Shown one piece after another: positions 27,636 to 36,032 of a stretch of 64,000 nt of DNA. Source of the stretch: Desulfobacca sp. (GTDB lineage Bacteria; Desulfobacterota; Desulfobaccia; Desulfobaccales; Desulfobaccaceae); NCBI GenBank assembly GCA_020725545.1, contig DYEV01000027.1, positions 184,415 through 248,414 on the forward strand, in the 5' to 3' direction. The stretch's first letter is position 1, and every line of letters starts with the position of its first letter. A program made the position numbers and the translations under genes. Below the pieces are notes generated by a model that saw only the letters and a list, made by a program, of their open reading frames with translations, had not been told where the DNA came from and did no database searches.

Positions 27636-27968
27636 ATGCCCTATATCCCACCGCAGCAGCGACAAGAATTGGATCCACTCATTGACGCTCTGGCCGATCG
27701 GATCGTGCAGCAAGCCCGAAGCCTGGAGCAGGAGGCGGCCTTTGCCGGTCTGCTCAATTATACCTGCACCCGCCTGGCCTTACAGATAGTCCGCCGACGC
27801 TGTGGCCGGCTGCGCTATTGGCTCATCGCCCTCCTGACCGGCACCTTTAAAAACATCGCCGACGAGTTCTATCGGCGTCTGGCCGCTCCTTACGAGGAGA
27901 AACAGCAGGCCAAGCACGGTGATGTGGACGTCTACAGAGAATTTTGGCAGGAAATTGAGGAGTCTTGA
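27636..27968 (+). CDS. small conserved protein, DUF6899-like
   Basis: 110 residues. It begins MPYIPPQQRQELDPLIDAL, has an LLNYTCTRLALQIV helix and ends with EFYRRLAAPYEEKQQAKHGDVDVY. This order of motifs recalls the DUF6899 family, widespread in bacteria and phages, with no known function; the assignment is from memory. GGAGGC eight bases upstream of the ATG supports translation. It lies 50 bases after the hemerythrin gene on the same strand. Confidence 0.72.
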   Translation: MPYIPPQQRQELDPLIDALADRIVQQARSLEQEAAFAGLLNYTCTRLALQIVRRRCGRLRYWLIALLTGTFKNIADEFYRRLAAPYEEKQQAKHGDVDVYREFWQEIEES

Positions 27969-28171
27969 AAGCCCGTAAAGATTTGCCGGCGGTTAAATCT
28001 CTGCTTAGACCGACTTCCTTGCTTGCCTGCCCTTTACATTCCCGGCCACAAGTATTAATGTAACTTTGTTGAATCTAGACGCTTGCAAACCGGCGGCCCG
28101 TCAGCCGGAAATAGTATGCTGGCGTATTTTATCAATGATTTGAACCCGTGCGAAAGAAAGGAATGTGATCT

Positions 28172-28675
28172 ATGGGAACCAGAGGAACTGAGATCGTCGG
28201 CATGGATGTGAAAGAACTGTTGGATCTGCTCAACAAGGCCTTCGCCGATGAATGGTTTGCCTATTATCAATATTGGCTGGGTGCCAAAGTGGTACGGGGC
28301 CCCATGAAAGACGCTGTGGCCGCAGAACTCCTGCAGCATGCCTCGGAAGAACTTATGCATGCCGACATGGTGGCCAATCGCATCATCCAGTTGGGCGGCA
28401 AACCCATCACCGAACCCAAAAAATGGTATGAATGGTCTGGCTGCGGCTACATGCCCCCCGATGACGAATACGTCAAAAAGATCCTGGAGCAGAACATCCA
28501 CGGCGAACAGTGCGCCATTTCCTATTACGACCAGCTCATGAAGAAGACCCGGGACGTCGACATCGTCACCTTCAACATGGTCACCACCATCTTGGAACAG
28601 GAAGTGGAACACGAAGAAGACCTGCAGTCGTTGCTGGAAGACCTGGAACTGATGATCTCCCGCATGCGGGCCTAA
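28172..28675 (+). CDS. Dps-like ferritin (thioferritin-type)
   Basis: 167 residues forming one ferritin-like domain. Iron ligands are visible in ADEWFAYYQYWLG, ASEELMHADM and EQEVEHEEDL. Two cysteines, C91 (WSGCGYM) and C114 (GEQCAISYY), are 23 residues apart; archaeal DpsL/thioferritin proteins carry a cysteine pair with a similar spacing next to the diiron site. The protein should oxidise and store iron using peroxide and protect DNA. AAAGGAAT precedes the start. A strong terminator follows. Confidence 0.88.
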   Translation: MGTRGTEIVGMDVKELLDLLNKAFADEWFAYYQYWLGAKVVRGPMKDAVAAELLQHASEELMHADMVANRIIQLGGKPITEPKKWYEWSGCGYMPPDDEYVKKILEQNIHGEQCAISYYDQLMKKTRDVDIVTFNMVTTILEQEVEHEEDLQSLLEDLELMISRMRA

Positions 28676-28681
28676 AAGGTA

Positions 28682-28702
28682 GGGGCGGGGTAACCCCGCC
28701 CC
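28682..28702. repeat. GC-rich hairpin
   Basis: Perfect inverted repeat GGGGCGGGG-TAA-CCCCGCCCC just after the ferritin stop. It lacks a T run and may assist the following terminator. Confidence 0.6.
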
Positions 28703-28726
28703 GCCTTCCTTGTTTACCAAACACCA

Positions 28727-28755
28727 CGGGCGGGGAAATTCCCCGCCCGTTTTTT
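28727..28755 (+). terminator. intrinsic terminator of the ferritin gene
   Basis: Stem CGGGCGGGGAA / TTCCCCGCCCG (28727-28737 with 28739-28749) followed directly by TTTTTT. It points away from the ferritin gene; the dsr operon converges on it from the other side. Confidence 0.88.
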
Positions 28756-28791
28756 GTGTCCAAGTTATTGTTAGGGGTGCTTTCCCAGCGC

Positions 28792-29949
28792 CTAAGCCCG
28801 CACCTCTTCTTTAATGGCCACGGCGATCTTGAAGAGCACCGTCAGGATGAAGAAGCCAGTGGCCCAGATGCCCAGGGTGATCATGGCTTCCAGGCCGGTG
28901 GGCCAGTATTCCGTGATGTGTTCCAAGGGGTTGGGAATGAAACCCGCGGAGATCAATCCCAAGCCTTTATCAATGTAGGTGGTAATAATGATCAAACCGC
29001 AGGCCCAGGCCAGGGTGTTCTCATTCTGGCGTATCTTGGGGTTGACCATGGCAATGGCCGCCACAATCATGCCCAGCAGGGAGAACCACATGAACGGCAC
29101 CAGTTGGCCTTTGCCCTCCACTCCGAGGAAGAGATACTTGAAGTGGATCATGTGGTCGGGGATCTGGCTGTAAAACACCGTGAAAATCTCGCAGAAGAAC
29201 AGGAAAATGTTCACGATGATGGCATAGGTGACGATCTTGGCCAAGGTCTGGATCTGCTCCCGGCCCGGATCAAACTTGGTGTTGTTCCGGACGATGAGGC
29301 AGAGCAGGATCAGAAGGGCTGGACCGGCGGCAAAGGCCGAAGAGAGAAAGCGGGGGGCCATGACCGCCGTCAACCAGAAGCCCCGCCCCGGCAGACCGGC
29401 ATACAGGAAGGCCGTGACGGTATGGATGGAGATGGCCCAGGGAATGGAGACATAGATGAGAAATTTGACCCACTTTTTATATTTGGTGTCGTTGCGCTCC
29501 GCCTCCAGGACATTCCAACCGATAATAATGTTCAGCAAGAGGTAGCCGTTCAAGACCACCATATCCCAGAACAGGACTGAGCCGGGGGTGGGATACTTAA
29601 TGATGTTGAAGAGCCGGTCGGGCCGCCCTAAATCGGCCACGATGAACAGCAGGCACATGGACACCGCGGCTACGGCCAGGAATTCCCCCAAAATAGTGAT
29701 GCGGCCGAAAGCTTTATAATCATGCAGGTAATAGGGCAGCACCACCATGACGCCGGAGGCCGCCACCCCGACCAGATAGGTGAATTGGGCGATATAAAAC
29801 CCCCACGACACGTCCCGGCCCATGCCGGTGATGCCCAAACCGGTGGTGAGCTGTTGGTAATACCCCAAAGCTCCCAGACCGATGAGGAAGCCCAGACCCG
29901 CCAGCAGGCCGAAGTATTTTTTTGAACCAGTAAAGGCTTGTTCCAGCAT
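28792..29949 (-). CDS. dsrP: DsrP, membrane subunit of the DsrMKJOP complex
   Basis: 385 residues with about ten hydrophobic segments, of the NrfD/PsrC family that exchanges electrons with the quinone pool in the membrane. It begins MLEQAFTGSKKYFGLLAG; GAGGTCTCT just upstream of ATG 29949 supports this start over the open frame to 30057. It is the last gene of the operon, 7 bases after dsrO. In sulfate reducers the complex delivers electrons to the DsrC trisulfide made by sulfite reductase. Confidence 0.96.
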   Translation of the reverse strand: MLEQAFTGSKKYFGLLAGLGFLIGLGALGYYQQLTTGLGITGMGRDVSWGFYIAQFTYLVGVAASGVMVVLPYYLHDYKAFGRITILGEFLAVAAVSMCLLFIVADLGRPDRLFNIIKYPTPGSVLFWDMVVLNGYLLLNIIIGWNVLEAERNDTKYKKWVKFLIYVSIPWAISIHTVTAFLYAGLPGRGFWLTAVMAPRFLSSAFAAGPALLILLCLIVRNNTKFDPGREQIQTLAKIVTYAIIVNIFLFFCEIFTVFYSQIPDHMIHFKYLFLGVEGKGQLVPFMWFSLLGMIVAAIAMVNPKIRQNENTLAWACGLIIITTYIDKGLGLISAGFIPNPLEHITEYWPTGLEAMITLGIWATGFFILTVLFKIAVAIKEEVRA

Positions 29950-29956
29950 AGAGACC

Positions 29957-30772
29957 TCACACGATGTAGTAGACTTGGGGCAGCGTGCCCAGATGGGCTT
30001 TGCGGCGAATGGTGAAATTAGCCCGCAGCAACTCCCGCACCTTAGATTTGGGGTCACCCAGATCCCCGAAGGTCAGCGCGCCGTTGGAAACCTCGACGCA
30101 GGCCGGCATCTGACCTTTGGACACCCGTTCATCACAGAAAGTACACTTCTCCACCACGCCGATTTCCCGGGTGGGATACTCTAGGTTCACGTTTTTGATA
30201 AACGGCCGGGGATCCTTCCAGTTAAAGCTCCGGGCGCCGAAGGGGCAGGCAGCCATGCAATACCGGCAGCCGATGCAGCGGTGCATGTCCATCATGACCA
30301 TGCCGTCGGGCCGCCGGAACGTGGCCTGGGTGGGACAGACCCGCACGCAGGGTGGATTATCGCAATGGTTGCACAGTACCAGGAATTTCATATGGTGCAA
30401 TTTTTCCTGGACGTTCTCGTGTTCTTCCCCGGGGAAGGCATTGTGATAATCTTCGGTCCACAGCCATTTGATGCGGAAACGGACTTGATCTTCCGGCGAC
30501 ACCGCCGCGGCCGGAGTCGTCGGATTGGCGATATCCGGCACGTTATGAGCCACATGACAGGCCTGAACGCATTTGGCCGCAGTTTTCTCGTCCAATTTCC
30601 GCATGTCTACGACCATGGCCCACCGTTTGGCCTTCAAAGCGTGGGATTCGGGGGCGTAGGTTTGGGCATCCAACTGGCCAGGGGCGATCAGTTCAAAGGC
30701 CGCTTTACCTCCCAATCCCAAGAGTGTGGAGAGACCAGCCAAGCGTAAGAATTCTCGTCTCTTTATGCTCAT
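29957..30772 (-). CDS. dsrO: DsrO, periplasmic iron-sulfur subunit
   Basis: 271 residues. A Tat signal with the twin arginine (KRREFLRLAG) and hydrophobic stretch directs the folded protein to the periplasm. Four cluster motifs follow, among them CNHCDNPPCVRVCP, CIGCRYCMAACP and CTFCDERV, typical of DsrO/NrfC-like ferredoxins. ATG 30772 shares one base with the dsrJ stop (TAATG). It would connect the DsrJ hemes to DsrP. Confidence 0.96.
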   Translation of the reverse strand: MSIKRREFLRLAGLSTLLGLGGKAAFELIAPGQLDAQTYAPESHALKAKRWAMVVDMRKLDEKTAAKCVQACHVAHNVPDIANPTTPAAAVSPEDQVRFRIKWLWTEDYHNAFPGEEHENVQEKLHHMKFLVLCNHCDNPPCVRVCPTQATFRRPDGMVMMDMHRCIGCRYCMAACPFGARSFNWKDPRPFIKNVNLEYPTREIGVVEKCTFCDERVSKGQMPACVEVSNGALTFGDLGDPKSKVRELLRANFTIRRKAHLGTLPQVYYIV

Positions 30773-31263
30773 TACTTCGCCTCCGTCTGCGCCACTTGCT
30801 TTTTCTCTTTTTCCCAATGACAGCCCCAACAGTTGGGTGCCACGGCGACGTAATTATGGCACTGGTCGCAGAACTGACTTTTGTTGGAGTGACATTCCAT
30901 ACAATTATTGGACAGACTGGCCAGATGCCGTTTGCCCTTGCTGTTGATGTAATCCCGGTTGCCGTTGCGGACGACCTCATCCCGCCAATCCACCAACAGC
31001 CGCATGTGATTGGCCTTCATAAAAGCCGTATCTTCCACGCAGACGCGGTCCTTTTCCGGCAGGGCCAGAATGGCCTGGGTGTTCAGCTTGGGATCAGGGG
31101 CCGGTACCACTTTGCCCAGATTTCTCCATAGAGGGGCGGTGACCAGAACCAGGAAGATGAGCAGGCCGCCAACCACCGCCTTGGCATGAAAGAGTTTCCT
31201 GGGAACCTTGGGCTTGTCTGCGAACCAACCGAATTCATTCTTGTAGTTGCCGTTGTGCTCCAT
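30772..31263 (-). CDS. dsrJ: DsrJ, triheme cytochrome c
   Basis: 163 residues. One N-terminal membrane anchor (residues about 30-46, GGLLIFLVLVTAPLW) precedes a periplasmic part with three heme-c motifs, CMECH, CDQCH and CWGCH, the DsrJ signature number. A cysteine in DRVCVED fits the unusual heme ligand reported for DsrJ. The start ATG follows the dsrK stop without a gap. Confidence 0.96.
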   Translation of the reverse strand: MEHNGNYKNEFGWFADKPKVPRKLFHAKAVVGGLLIFLVLVTAPLWRNLGKVVPAPDPKLNTQAILALPEKDRVCVEDTAFMKANHMRLLVDWRDEVVRNGNRDYINSKGKRHLASLSNNCMECHSNKSQFCDQCHNYVAVAPNCWGCHWEKEKKQVAQTEAK

Positions 31264-32898
31264 TTATTCCGCTCCCTCCTCTTCGTCAGCCTCTTCGAAC
31301 CCAGCCAGGGGGCGATCCCGGAGGTCGGTGGTGCGTTCAATCTCATCTTCGAAGACCAGGGCGTTGGCCACCAATTCGGTAATGCCGGTGATCTCCATCT
31401 CGGGCACCCAGTATTGCATCAGGGTGGGCAGGGTGGCCCGGTCCAGGGCGCAGATGCAGCCGAGATGATTGACCCCGTATTTTTCATGGACATACTTGAC
31501 CGCATTGGCCCGGGGCAGACCGCCCAGCATGCGGATATCCATATTTTCGTTGGCATTGATGCCGGAACTGCTGCCGCAGCAGAAGGTCTTCTCCCGGATG
31601 GTGTTGGGCGGCATTTCAAAGAAATGGCCTTCTGGCATTACCTGGTTGATGATGTAGCGCGGTTCTTCGAAGATACCCATACCCCGTGCGGTGTTGCAGG
31701 AGTCATGGAAGGTCAATTTGATATGGGCATTGCGCTGGGGATCAACCTTGAGCTTGCCGTGTTTGAAGAGATCGGCGGTGAATTCGCTGATGTGTACCAT
31801 CTTGTGCACTGTGGCATTCTCAAATTTCGTCCCGGTGATGGGCGATACCGGCTCCTCCAGGAAGTCAATGGGGCCCCACCAGGTGGGCATATATTGATTA
31901 CAGACCCGCCACATGTGGCCGCATTCGCCGCCCAGGATCCATTTTACCTTCAGCCGCTTGGCCTCTTCATAGATCTTGGCGTTCAACCGTTTGCCCATCT
32001 CGTGGGAGATGAACCAGCCAAAGTTGCCGCCCTCGGCCGCATAGGTGCTCATGGTGAAATCCAGATCCAGATACTTGAAGAGCAGGAGGTAGCCCATGAA
32101 CGTATAAGACCCGGGATCGGCAAAGTAGTCGCCGGAGGGGACCACAAAGAGGATCTCGGCGCCCTTTTTATTCACCGGGCAGGGGGTGGTGATGCCGGTG
32201 ATGCGTTCGTTCTCCTCGGCCAGGAAGTCCACCATGTCCTTGAAGGCCTGGGGCGTGGCGCCGATGTGACTGCCCTTGTCGTAGCATTGGGCCACCGAGG
32301 CCAGGGCCCAGTCGATATTGATGCCCACCGAGGACAACAGTTCCCGCCCCAGGATGGTCATCTCGGCCATGTCGATGCCATAGGGGCAGAAGACGGAACA
32401 GCGTCGGCAGATGGTGCATTGATAGAGGTAATAGAACCATTCTTTAATGACGTCATCGGTCAGGTCCCGGGCGCCGGCCAATTCGCCCAGGAGTTTGCCC
32501 GCGGTCTTGAAATACCGACGATACACCGACCGGAGCAGTTCCGCCCGCAGGACCGGCATATTTTTCGGATCGCCGGTGCCTAAGAAAAAATGGCATTTGT
32601 CGGCGCAGGCGCCGCAACGCACACAGATGTCAAAAAAGAGTTTCAGGGAGCGGAAGCGTTGCAGGCGGTCTTCCATCCCCTGGAGGACCCGTTCCTTCCA
32701 GTCTTCGGGCAGTTGCCAATCTTCATCGGCCACATTCCAGGACCGGGGGAAGGGGTAGTCAATCATTTGCATCCATTTGGGTGCGGCGGCATTGACGTAG
32801 TAGCCGGGCCGCAACTCCGCTTTCAGATCCAGCCACCCTTTGGAGGGCATCTGATAATTTATCTGGATTAATTCAGCAGGCGTAGGGAGCTTAGCCAC
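31264..32898 (-). CDS. dsrK: DsrK, HdrD-like catalytic subunit
   Basis: 544 residues. Cytoplasmic face subunit related to HdrD. Two [4Fe-4S] motifs (CVRCGACADKCH and CTICRRCSVFCP) precede CCG-type cysteines (FHDSCNTARG, TFCCGSSSG) that in this family hold the special cluster reducing the DsrC trisulfide. The start is GTG 32898, seven bases after AGGAG and overlapping the dsrM stop region; the open frame to 32934 is inside dsrM. Confidence 0.96.
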   Translation of the reverse strand: MAKLPTPAELIQINYQMPSKGWLDLKAELRPGYYVNAAAPKWMQMIDYPFPRSWNVADEDWQLPEDWKERVLQGMEDRLQRFRSLKLFFDICVRCGACADKCHFFLGTGDPKNMPVLRAELLRSVYRRYFKTAGKLLGELAGARDLTDDVIKEWFYYLYQCTICRRCSVFCPYGIDMAEMTILGRELLSSVGINIDWALASVAQCYDKGSHIGATPQAFKDMVDFLAEENERITGITTPCPVNKKGAEILFVVPSGDYFADPGSYTFMGYLLLFKYLDLDFTMSTYAAEGGNFGWFISHEMGKRLNAKIYEEAKRLKVKWILGGECGHMWRVCNQYMPTWWGPIDFLEEPVSPITGTKFENATVHKMVHISEFTADLFKHGKLKVDPQRNAHIKLTFHDSCNTARGMGIFEEPRYIINQVMPEGHFFEMPPNTIREKTFCCGSSSGINANENMDIRMLGGLPRANAVKYVHEKYGVNHLGCICALDRATLPTLMQYWVPEMEITGITELVANALVFEDEIERTTDLRDRPLAGFEEADEEEGAE

Positions 32899-32899
32899 A

Positions 32900-33934
32900 T
32901 TACTTCTCCTTTTCCACTGGTAGCCCAGCCTCAATCATCGCTTCCCGATACTCGTCTTCCTGATGCATGTAATCATGGAATTTTACCGGATAGTTCCAAG
33001 GATTGACATGCAGGTTCCAACGATTGTCGCCGGGCAGATTGCGGGTGGGACTAAAAAAGACCCCCGGGGCATGCATCAGTTTGCTGAAGGGGAAATAGGC
33101 AAACAGGACGCAGACCAGGAAGAGATGGACATAGAAAATGCTGCCGATGCCGGCCGGGACCACCGGTTTCAGGGTGGCCAGACCAACCGCCAACTGTTTG
33201 ACGGCGGCAATATCAACCTTATAGAAGTAGCGCATCAAGATGCCGGTGATGCCAATGCTGATGATCAACAAGAGGGGGAAATAATCTGCCGCCAGAGAAA
33301 TATAGCGCAGGGTTGGGGTATAAATGCGTCTGGCCAGGAGATACAGGAGAGCCACCACCATCAGGACGCCCGTGATGTAGACGGTGGGGATGTAGAACTG
33401 CACAAAGCCGTCCACTTCGGCCAGGGCTGTCACCCAGTGGGGCACCGGCTGGGTAAAGAAGCGGATGTGCCGCAGGATGACGATGAGAAAGGCATAGTGG
33501 AAGGCCAGTGCCCCCAGCCAGAGCCATTTATAGGACCAATGGATCAGGCGGGAGTCCTCCGGTTTCTCCTGGTGGCGCAGCAGCGTCGTGCGGGTGTTGC
33601 GGAAGAGGCTGCGGAAAGCCAAGATTTCCAGGGCCATCCGGCCCATGGCCCACCATTTGTTCTCCGGGTTGTCAAGTTTGTCCGCCAAGTCTCGCTTTAT
33701 CCATGGCAGGGACTTCACCTGGGCACAGGTGCTCGGGATTTTGAAGGGCACCGGCGACCGGGCCCAACTGATGGCCCGATATATCAGGCCCTCAAAAAAG
33801 ATGAGTACCGCCAGGTAGGGAATAACCACCCCGAAAACAAACTGTAAATTGGCGGCAACCCCAAGATAGGCGATGGCTATCAGGCCCAATACCGCAATCA
33901 GGGGCACCAAAAAATGCCGTTTAAAAAAATCCAT
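32900..33934 (-). CDS. dsrM: DsrM, cytochrome b subunit
   Basis: 344 residues of the NarI-like family with about six membrane helices and paired histidines (FHYAFLIVILRH, FYVHLFLV) for two b hemes. It would oxidise menaquinol and pass electrons to DsrK. It is encoded directly upstream of dsrK and 31 bases after the RsbRD-like gene. Confidence 0.96.
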   Translation of the reverse strand: MDFFKRHFLVPLIAVLGLIAIAYLGVAANLQFVFGVVIPYLAVLIFFEGLIYRAISWARSPVPFKIPSTCAQVKSLPWIKRDLADKLDNPENKWWAMGRMALEILAFRSLFRNTRTTLLRHQEKPEDSRLIHWSYKWLWLGALAFHYAFLIVILRHIRFFTQPVPHWVTALAEVDGFVQFYIPTVYITGVLMVVALLYLLARRIYTPTLRYISLAADYFPLLLIISIGITGILMRYFYKVDIAAVKQLAVGLATLKPVVPAGIGSIFYVHLFLVCVLFAYFPFSKLMHAPGVFFSPTRNLPGDNRWNLHVNPWNYPVKFHDYMHQEDEYREAMIEAGLPVEKEK

Positions 33935-33965
33935 CTACAGTCACCTCATCTTAAGATTGACAATA

Positions 33966-34508
33966 TTACCTTGAGTCTCGTTCCTCACCAGAAGGCTCCT
34001 CAAAAAACTCGTCCCCCATTCCCAGACGGCGCAACAAGGCCCCAACTTTCCGTTTGATCTCTCCGACCCGGACCTCGTGCAGTCGTTCCCGCCGCTGCAT
34101 AAAGACGTCGAACCCCAGGAGGGCCAGGCCATCAAGACGAGACTCCAGCTCCGTAAATTCGGCGGCAAAAGCGGGATCGTTGGCTTGGGGGGCGAGTTCT
34201 TCGCGAATGATGGTTTTGAGAAGGAATAAAAAGGCCATAGCACGTGAGGGGGAGGTTTCCTGAATGGCCTTGAGCTTGATAACCTCGTCCAGATGGCCCA
34301 TGATCTGTTCTGCATCCGCCTCCTCCAGGAAGACCTCGAAGATGCCGGTCAACCCCCGATTGAGCTGATAGGCGATGGGATTGGCAAAGCGATCCTTCTG
34401 GGATCTCAGGAAGCGGGCGGTCTCAGGGACGTAACTGGCAAAGACCAGGTCACGCCATCGGTCCAGGATATCAGACTTCTTTTGGAGCAGCAGATCGTTC
34501 AGAGCCAT
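33966..34508 (-). CDS. RsbRD N-terminal-domain-like protein of the dsr operon
   Basis: 180 residues from ATG 34508 (MALNDLLLQKKSDILDRW). The entire protein is a helical domain related to the N-terminal RsbRD sensor domain; no kinase or STAS domain follows. A gene of this type commonly leads the dsrMKJOP operon in sulfate reducers, which suggests a regulatory or assembly role, not proven. A sigma-70 promoter lies just upstream, so it is the first gene of the dsr transcript. GTG 34529 is an alternative start. Confidence 0.82.
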   Translation of the reverse strand: MALNDLLLQKKSDILDRWRDLVFASYVPETARFLRSQKDRFANPIAYQLNRGLTGIFEVFLEEADAEQIMGHLDEVIKLKAIQETSPSRAMAFLFLLKTIIREELAPQANDPAFAAEFTELESRLDGLALLGFDVFMQRRERLHEVRVGEIKRKVGALLRRLGMGDEFFEEPSGEERDSR

Positions 34509-34540
34509 GGCCACATTCTTTTCCAGCACGTTAATTGTGA

Positions 34541-34569
34541 AAGATACAACATTCCCAAATCGCTTTCAA
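34541..34569 (-). promoter_or_regulatory. sigma-70 promoter of the dsr operon with a Rex-like half-site
   Basis: On the minus strand, TTGAAA (34564-34569), a 17-base spacer and TATCTT (34541-34546). The -10 box runs into TTTCACAA (up to 34536), one arm of the Rex-type palindrome TTGTGAA-N4-TTCACAA. The other arm is poor, so Rex control is only a possibility. Confidence 0.5.
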
Positions 34570-34720
34570 GGGAAAAATACGGGGAGCCGCATGCTGTTTA
34601 ATGTATTGATATTATATGCTTTTTTATCATTTGCCGAAAAAAGTTTCCCGGCAGCCGGCCTCCGGCCTGGCAATCCTCAGGCAGTCGCTCTAGCCTCCCT
34701 TGCCAGGAATAATCCTGGAC

Positions 34721-34984
34721 TTAGGGCCGTTGACCCTGCGTTGGTTCGGAAGGCGGCAAGAACCGCCCGGAACCGTCCTTGTCCTTTTGTGACGGCCTCT
34801 TAAACCTGCCACCCAAGAGGGTGTCGCTGTATCTGGTCAAATCGAACCAATAGAGATTGGCGGTCAGAAACAGACTCAGGCCCATCAGGTAGCTGGGATG
34901 ATCCAAGCCCAAGCTCCGCAACAGCAGCTTGGCCGCAATGAAACTGACCAAAAAGCGGAGACTGAAGCCAAAGAGCGTATTCAT
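34721..34984 (-). CDS. small membrane protein, unknown function
   Basis: 87 residues. It begins MNTLFGFSLRFLVSFIAAK and has two hydrophobic segments (about 5-22 and 32-47), then a short charged tail rich in lysine, aspartate and proline. No family recognised. It lies 212 bases upstream of the dsr operon on the same strand. The composition is protein-like, but the ribosome site is weak. Confidence 0.55.
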   Translation of the reverse strand: MNTLFGFSLRFLVSFIAAKLLLRSLGLDHPSYLMGLSLFLTANLYWFDLTRYSDTLLGGRFKRPSQKDKDGSGRFLPPSEPTQGQRP

Positions 34985-35042
34985 AGGGATTATGGTGTCT
35001 GCAGAGTTACGCCGCTGGCGGCGACCCTTGGCTAAACTGCCG

Positions 35043-35507
35043 CTAAGTGGTCAAGGGATTGACCACGACCACCGGAATGGGTGATTGGGCCAAGACCTTG
35101 CGGGCCACACTGCCGAACTCGGCGGTTTTGGCATCCAAGGCCTCCTGCCCCTTGCCATGGGAGGTCAAAACCACCATATCGGCCTTTTCTTCCTTAATGG
35201 CCTTGAGGATTTCCGTAGCCGGGTCGCCTTGCACCAACTTGAGGTGCAGTAGTGGACAGGCCTTGAGATCTTTGGCGCAAATGCCTTCCATCTGTTCCTT
35301 GGCTTTCTGCAATTCCCATTCCTGAAAATGCTTCAAATGCTCCTGACTGGGATAACCATAGGCCTGGTCCAAGGCTGTGAGATCCGTCCCCACGTACAAG
35401 AGGATGACTTTGGCCTGATATTTGTCGGCTAGAGAAACCACTTGCCGCGCTGCCTGCAAAGAGTTGCGGGAGAGATCGGTGGGCCAGAGAATGGTCTTGA
35501 CTTCCAT
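35043..35507 (-). CDS. universal stress protein (UspA family)
   Basis: 154 residues of one Usp fold. It begins MEVKTILWPTDLSRNSLQA; the ATP-binding pattern appears as GDPATEI with VVLTSHGKG and SVARKVLAQSPIPVVVV at the end. AAGGAGG with good spacing supports ATG 35507 over 35522. One of two Usp genes in the window (the other at 59.8 kb). Confidence 0.92.
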   Translation of the reverse strand: MEVKTILWPTDLSRNSLQAARQVVSLADKYQAKVILLYVGTDLTALDQAYGYPSQEHLKHFQEWELQKAKEQMEGICAKDLKACPLLHLKLVQGDPATEILKAIKEEKADMVVLTSHGKGQEALDAKTAEFGSVARKVLAQSPIPVVVVNPLTT

Positions 35508-35695
35508 AGAACCTCCTTCCAACTGGACAGAAATATACTTCTTGGAGAAGATAACACATTCAAAAATGCCATGGGAAGAACTTTATGTGAAAAAAATTTT
35601 TTTTAGCCGACCACGGGGAGCACGAGATTGCTCCCTCCTCCTTTTTCCTTGTTAATCTATTGATCTTGTATGCATTCTCAGGATTGGAAAAATTC

Positions 35696-35724
35696 TTGAC
35701 ATATTTTCGCGCCGCGGATAAGTT
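35696..35724 (+). promoter_or_regulatory. sigma-70 promoter of the ferredoxin gene
   Basis: TTGACA (35696-35701), 17 bases, TAAGTT (35719-35724). The start ATG at 35774 lies about 40 bases past the expected transcription start. Confidence 0.6.
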
Positions 35725-35773
35725 ATGAAAGGAACAAGCTTCGGCTATATTCGAGAAGGAGGATGAAACTCTC

Positions 35774-35962
35774 ATGGGTTGGAATGTCGACATCGATGAA
35801 GAAAAATGCACTGGCGATGAGGAATGCGTCAACGTCTGTCCCTCCGGCGTCTTAGAAATGCAGGAAGGTAAAGCCGTGGTGGTGAACTTGGAAGAATGTC
35901 TTGGCTGTGAAAGCTGCGTGGAAGTCTGCCCTTCTGGTGCCATCACCCTCACCGAAACGTGA
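35774..35962 (+). CDS. two-cluster ferredoxin with an Asp-type first cluster
   Basis: 62 residues. The first cluster motif is C12-x2-D15-x2-C18-x3-CP (CTGDEECVNVCP): an aspartate replaces the second cysteine, as in Desulfovibrio and Pyrococcus ferredoxins that switch between [3Fe-4S] and [4Fe-4S]. The second motif, CLGCESCVEVCP, is complete. The N-terminus MGWNVDIDEEKCTGDEEC closely follows the Desulfovibrio ferredoxin pattern. It has its own promoter and terminator. It is a likely low-potential carrier for the soluble dehydrogenases of this window. Confidence 0.95.
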   Translation: MGWNVDIDEEKCTGDEECVNVCPSGVLEMQEGKAVVVNLEECLGCESCVEVCPSGAITLTET

Positions 35963-35980
35963 TAATTCCCAGGTCAAACG

Positions 35981-36020
35981 AAAACCGCTGGCCGCCTAGC
36001 TGTAGCCAGCGGTTTTTTTT
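35981..36020 (+). terminator. intrinsic terminator of the ferredoxin gene
   Basis: Stem AACCGCTGGC / GCCAGCGGTT with a 12-base loop, followed by a run of T to 36020. On the other strand the stem also begins with an A-rich flank and could end the FKBP transcript. Confidence 0.9.
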
Positions 36021-36032
36021 AGGAACCCCACT

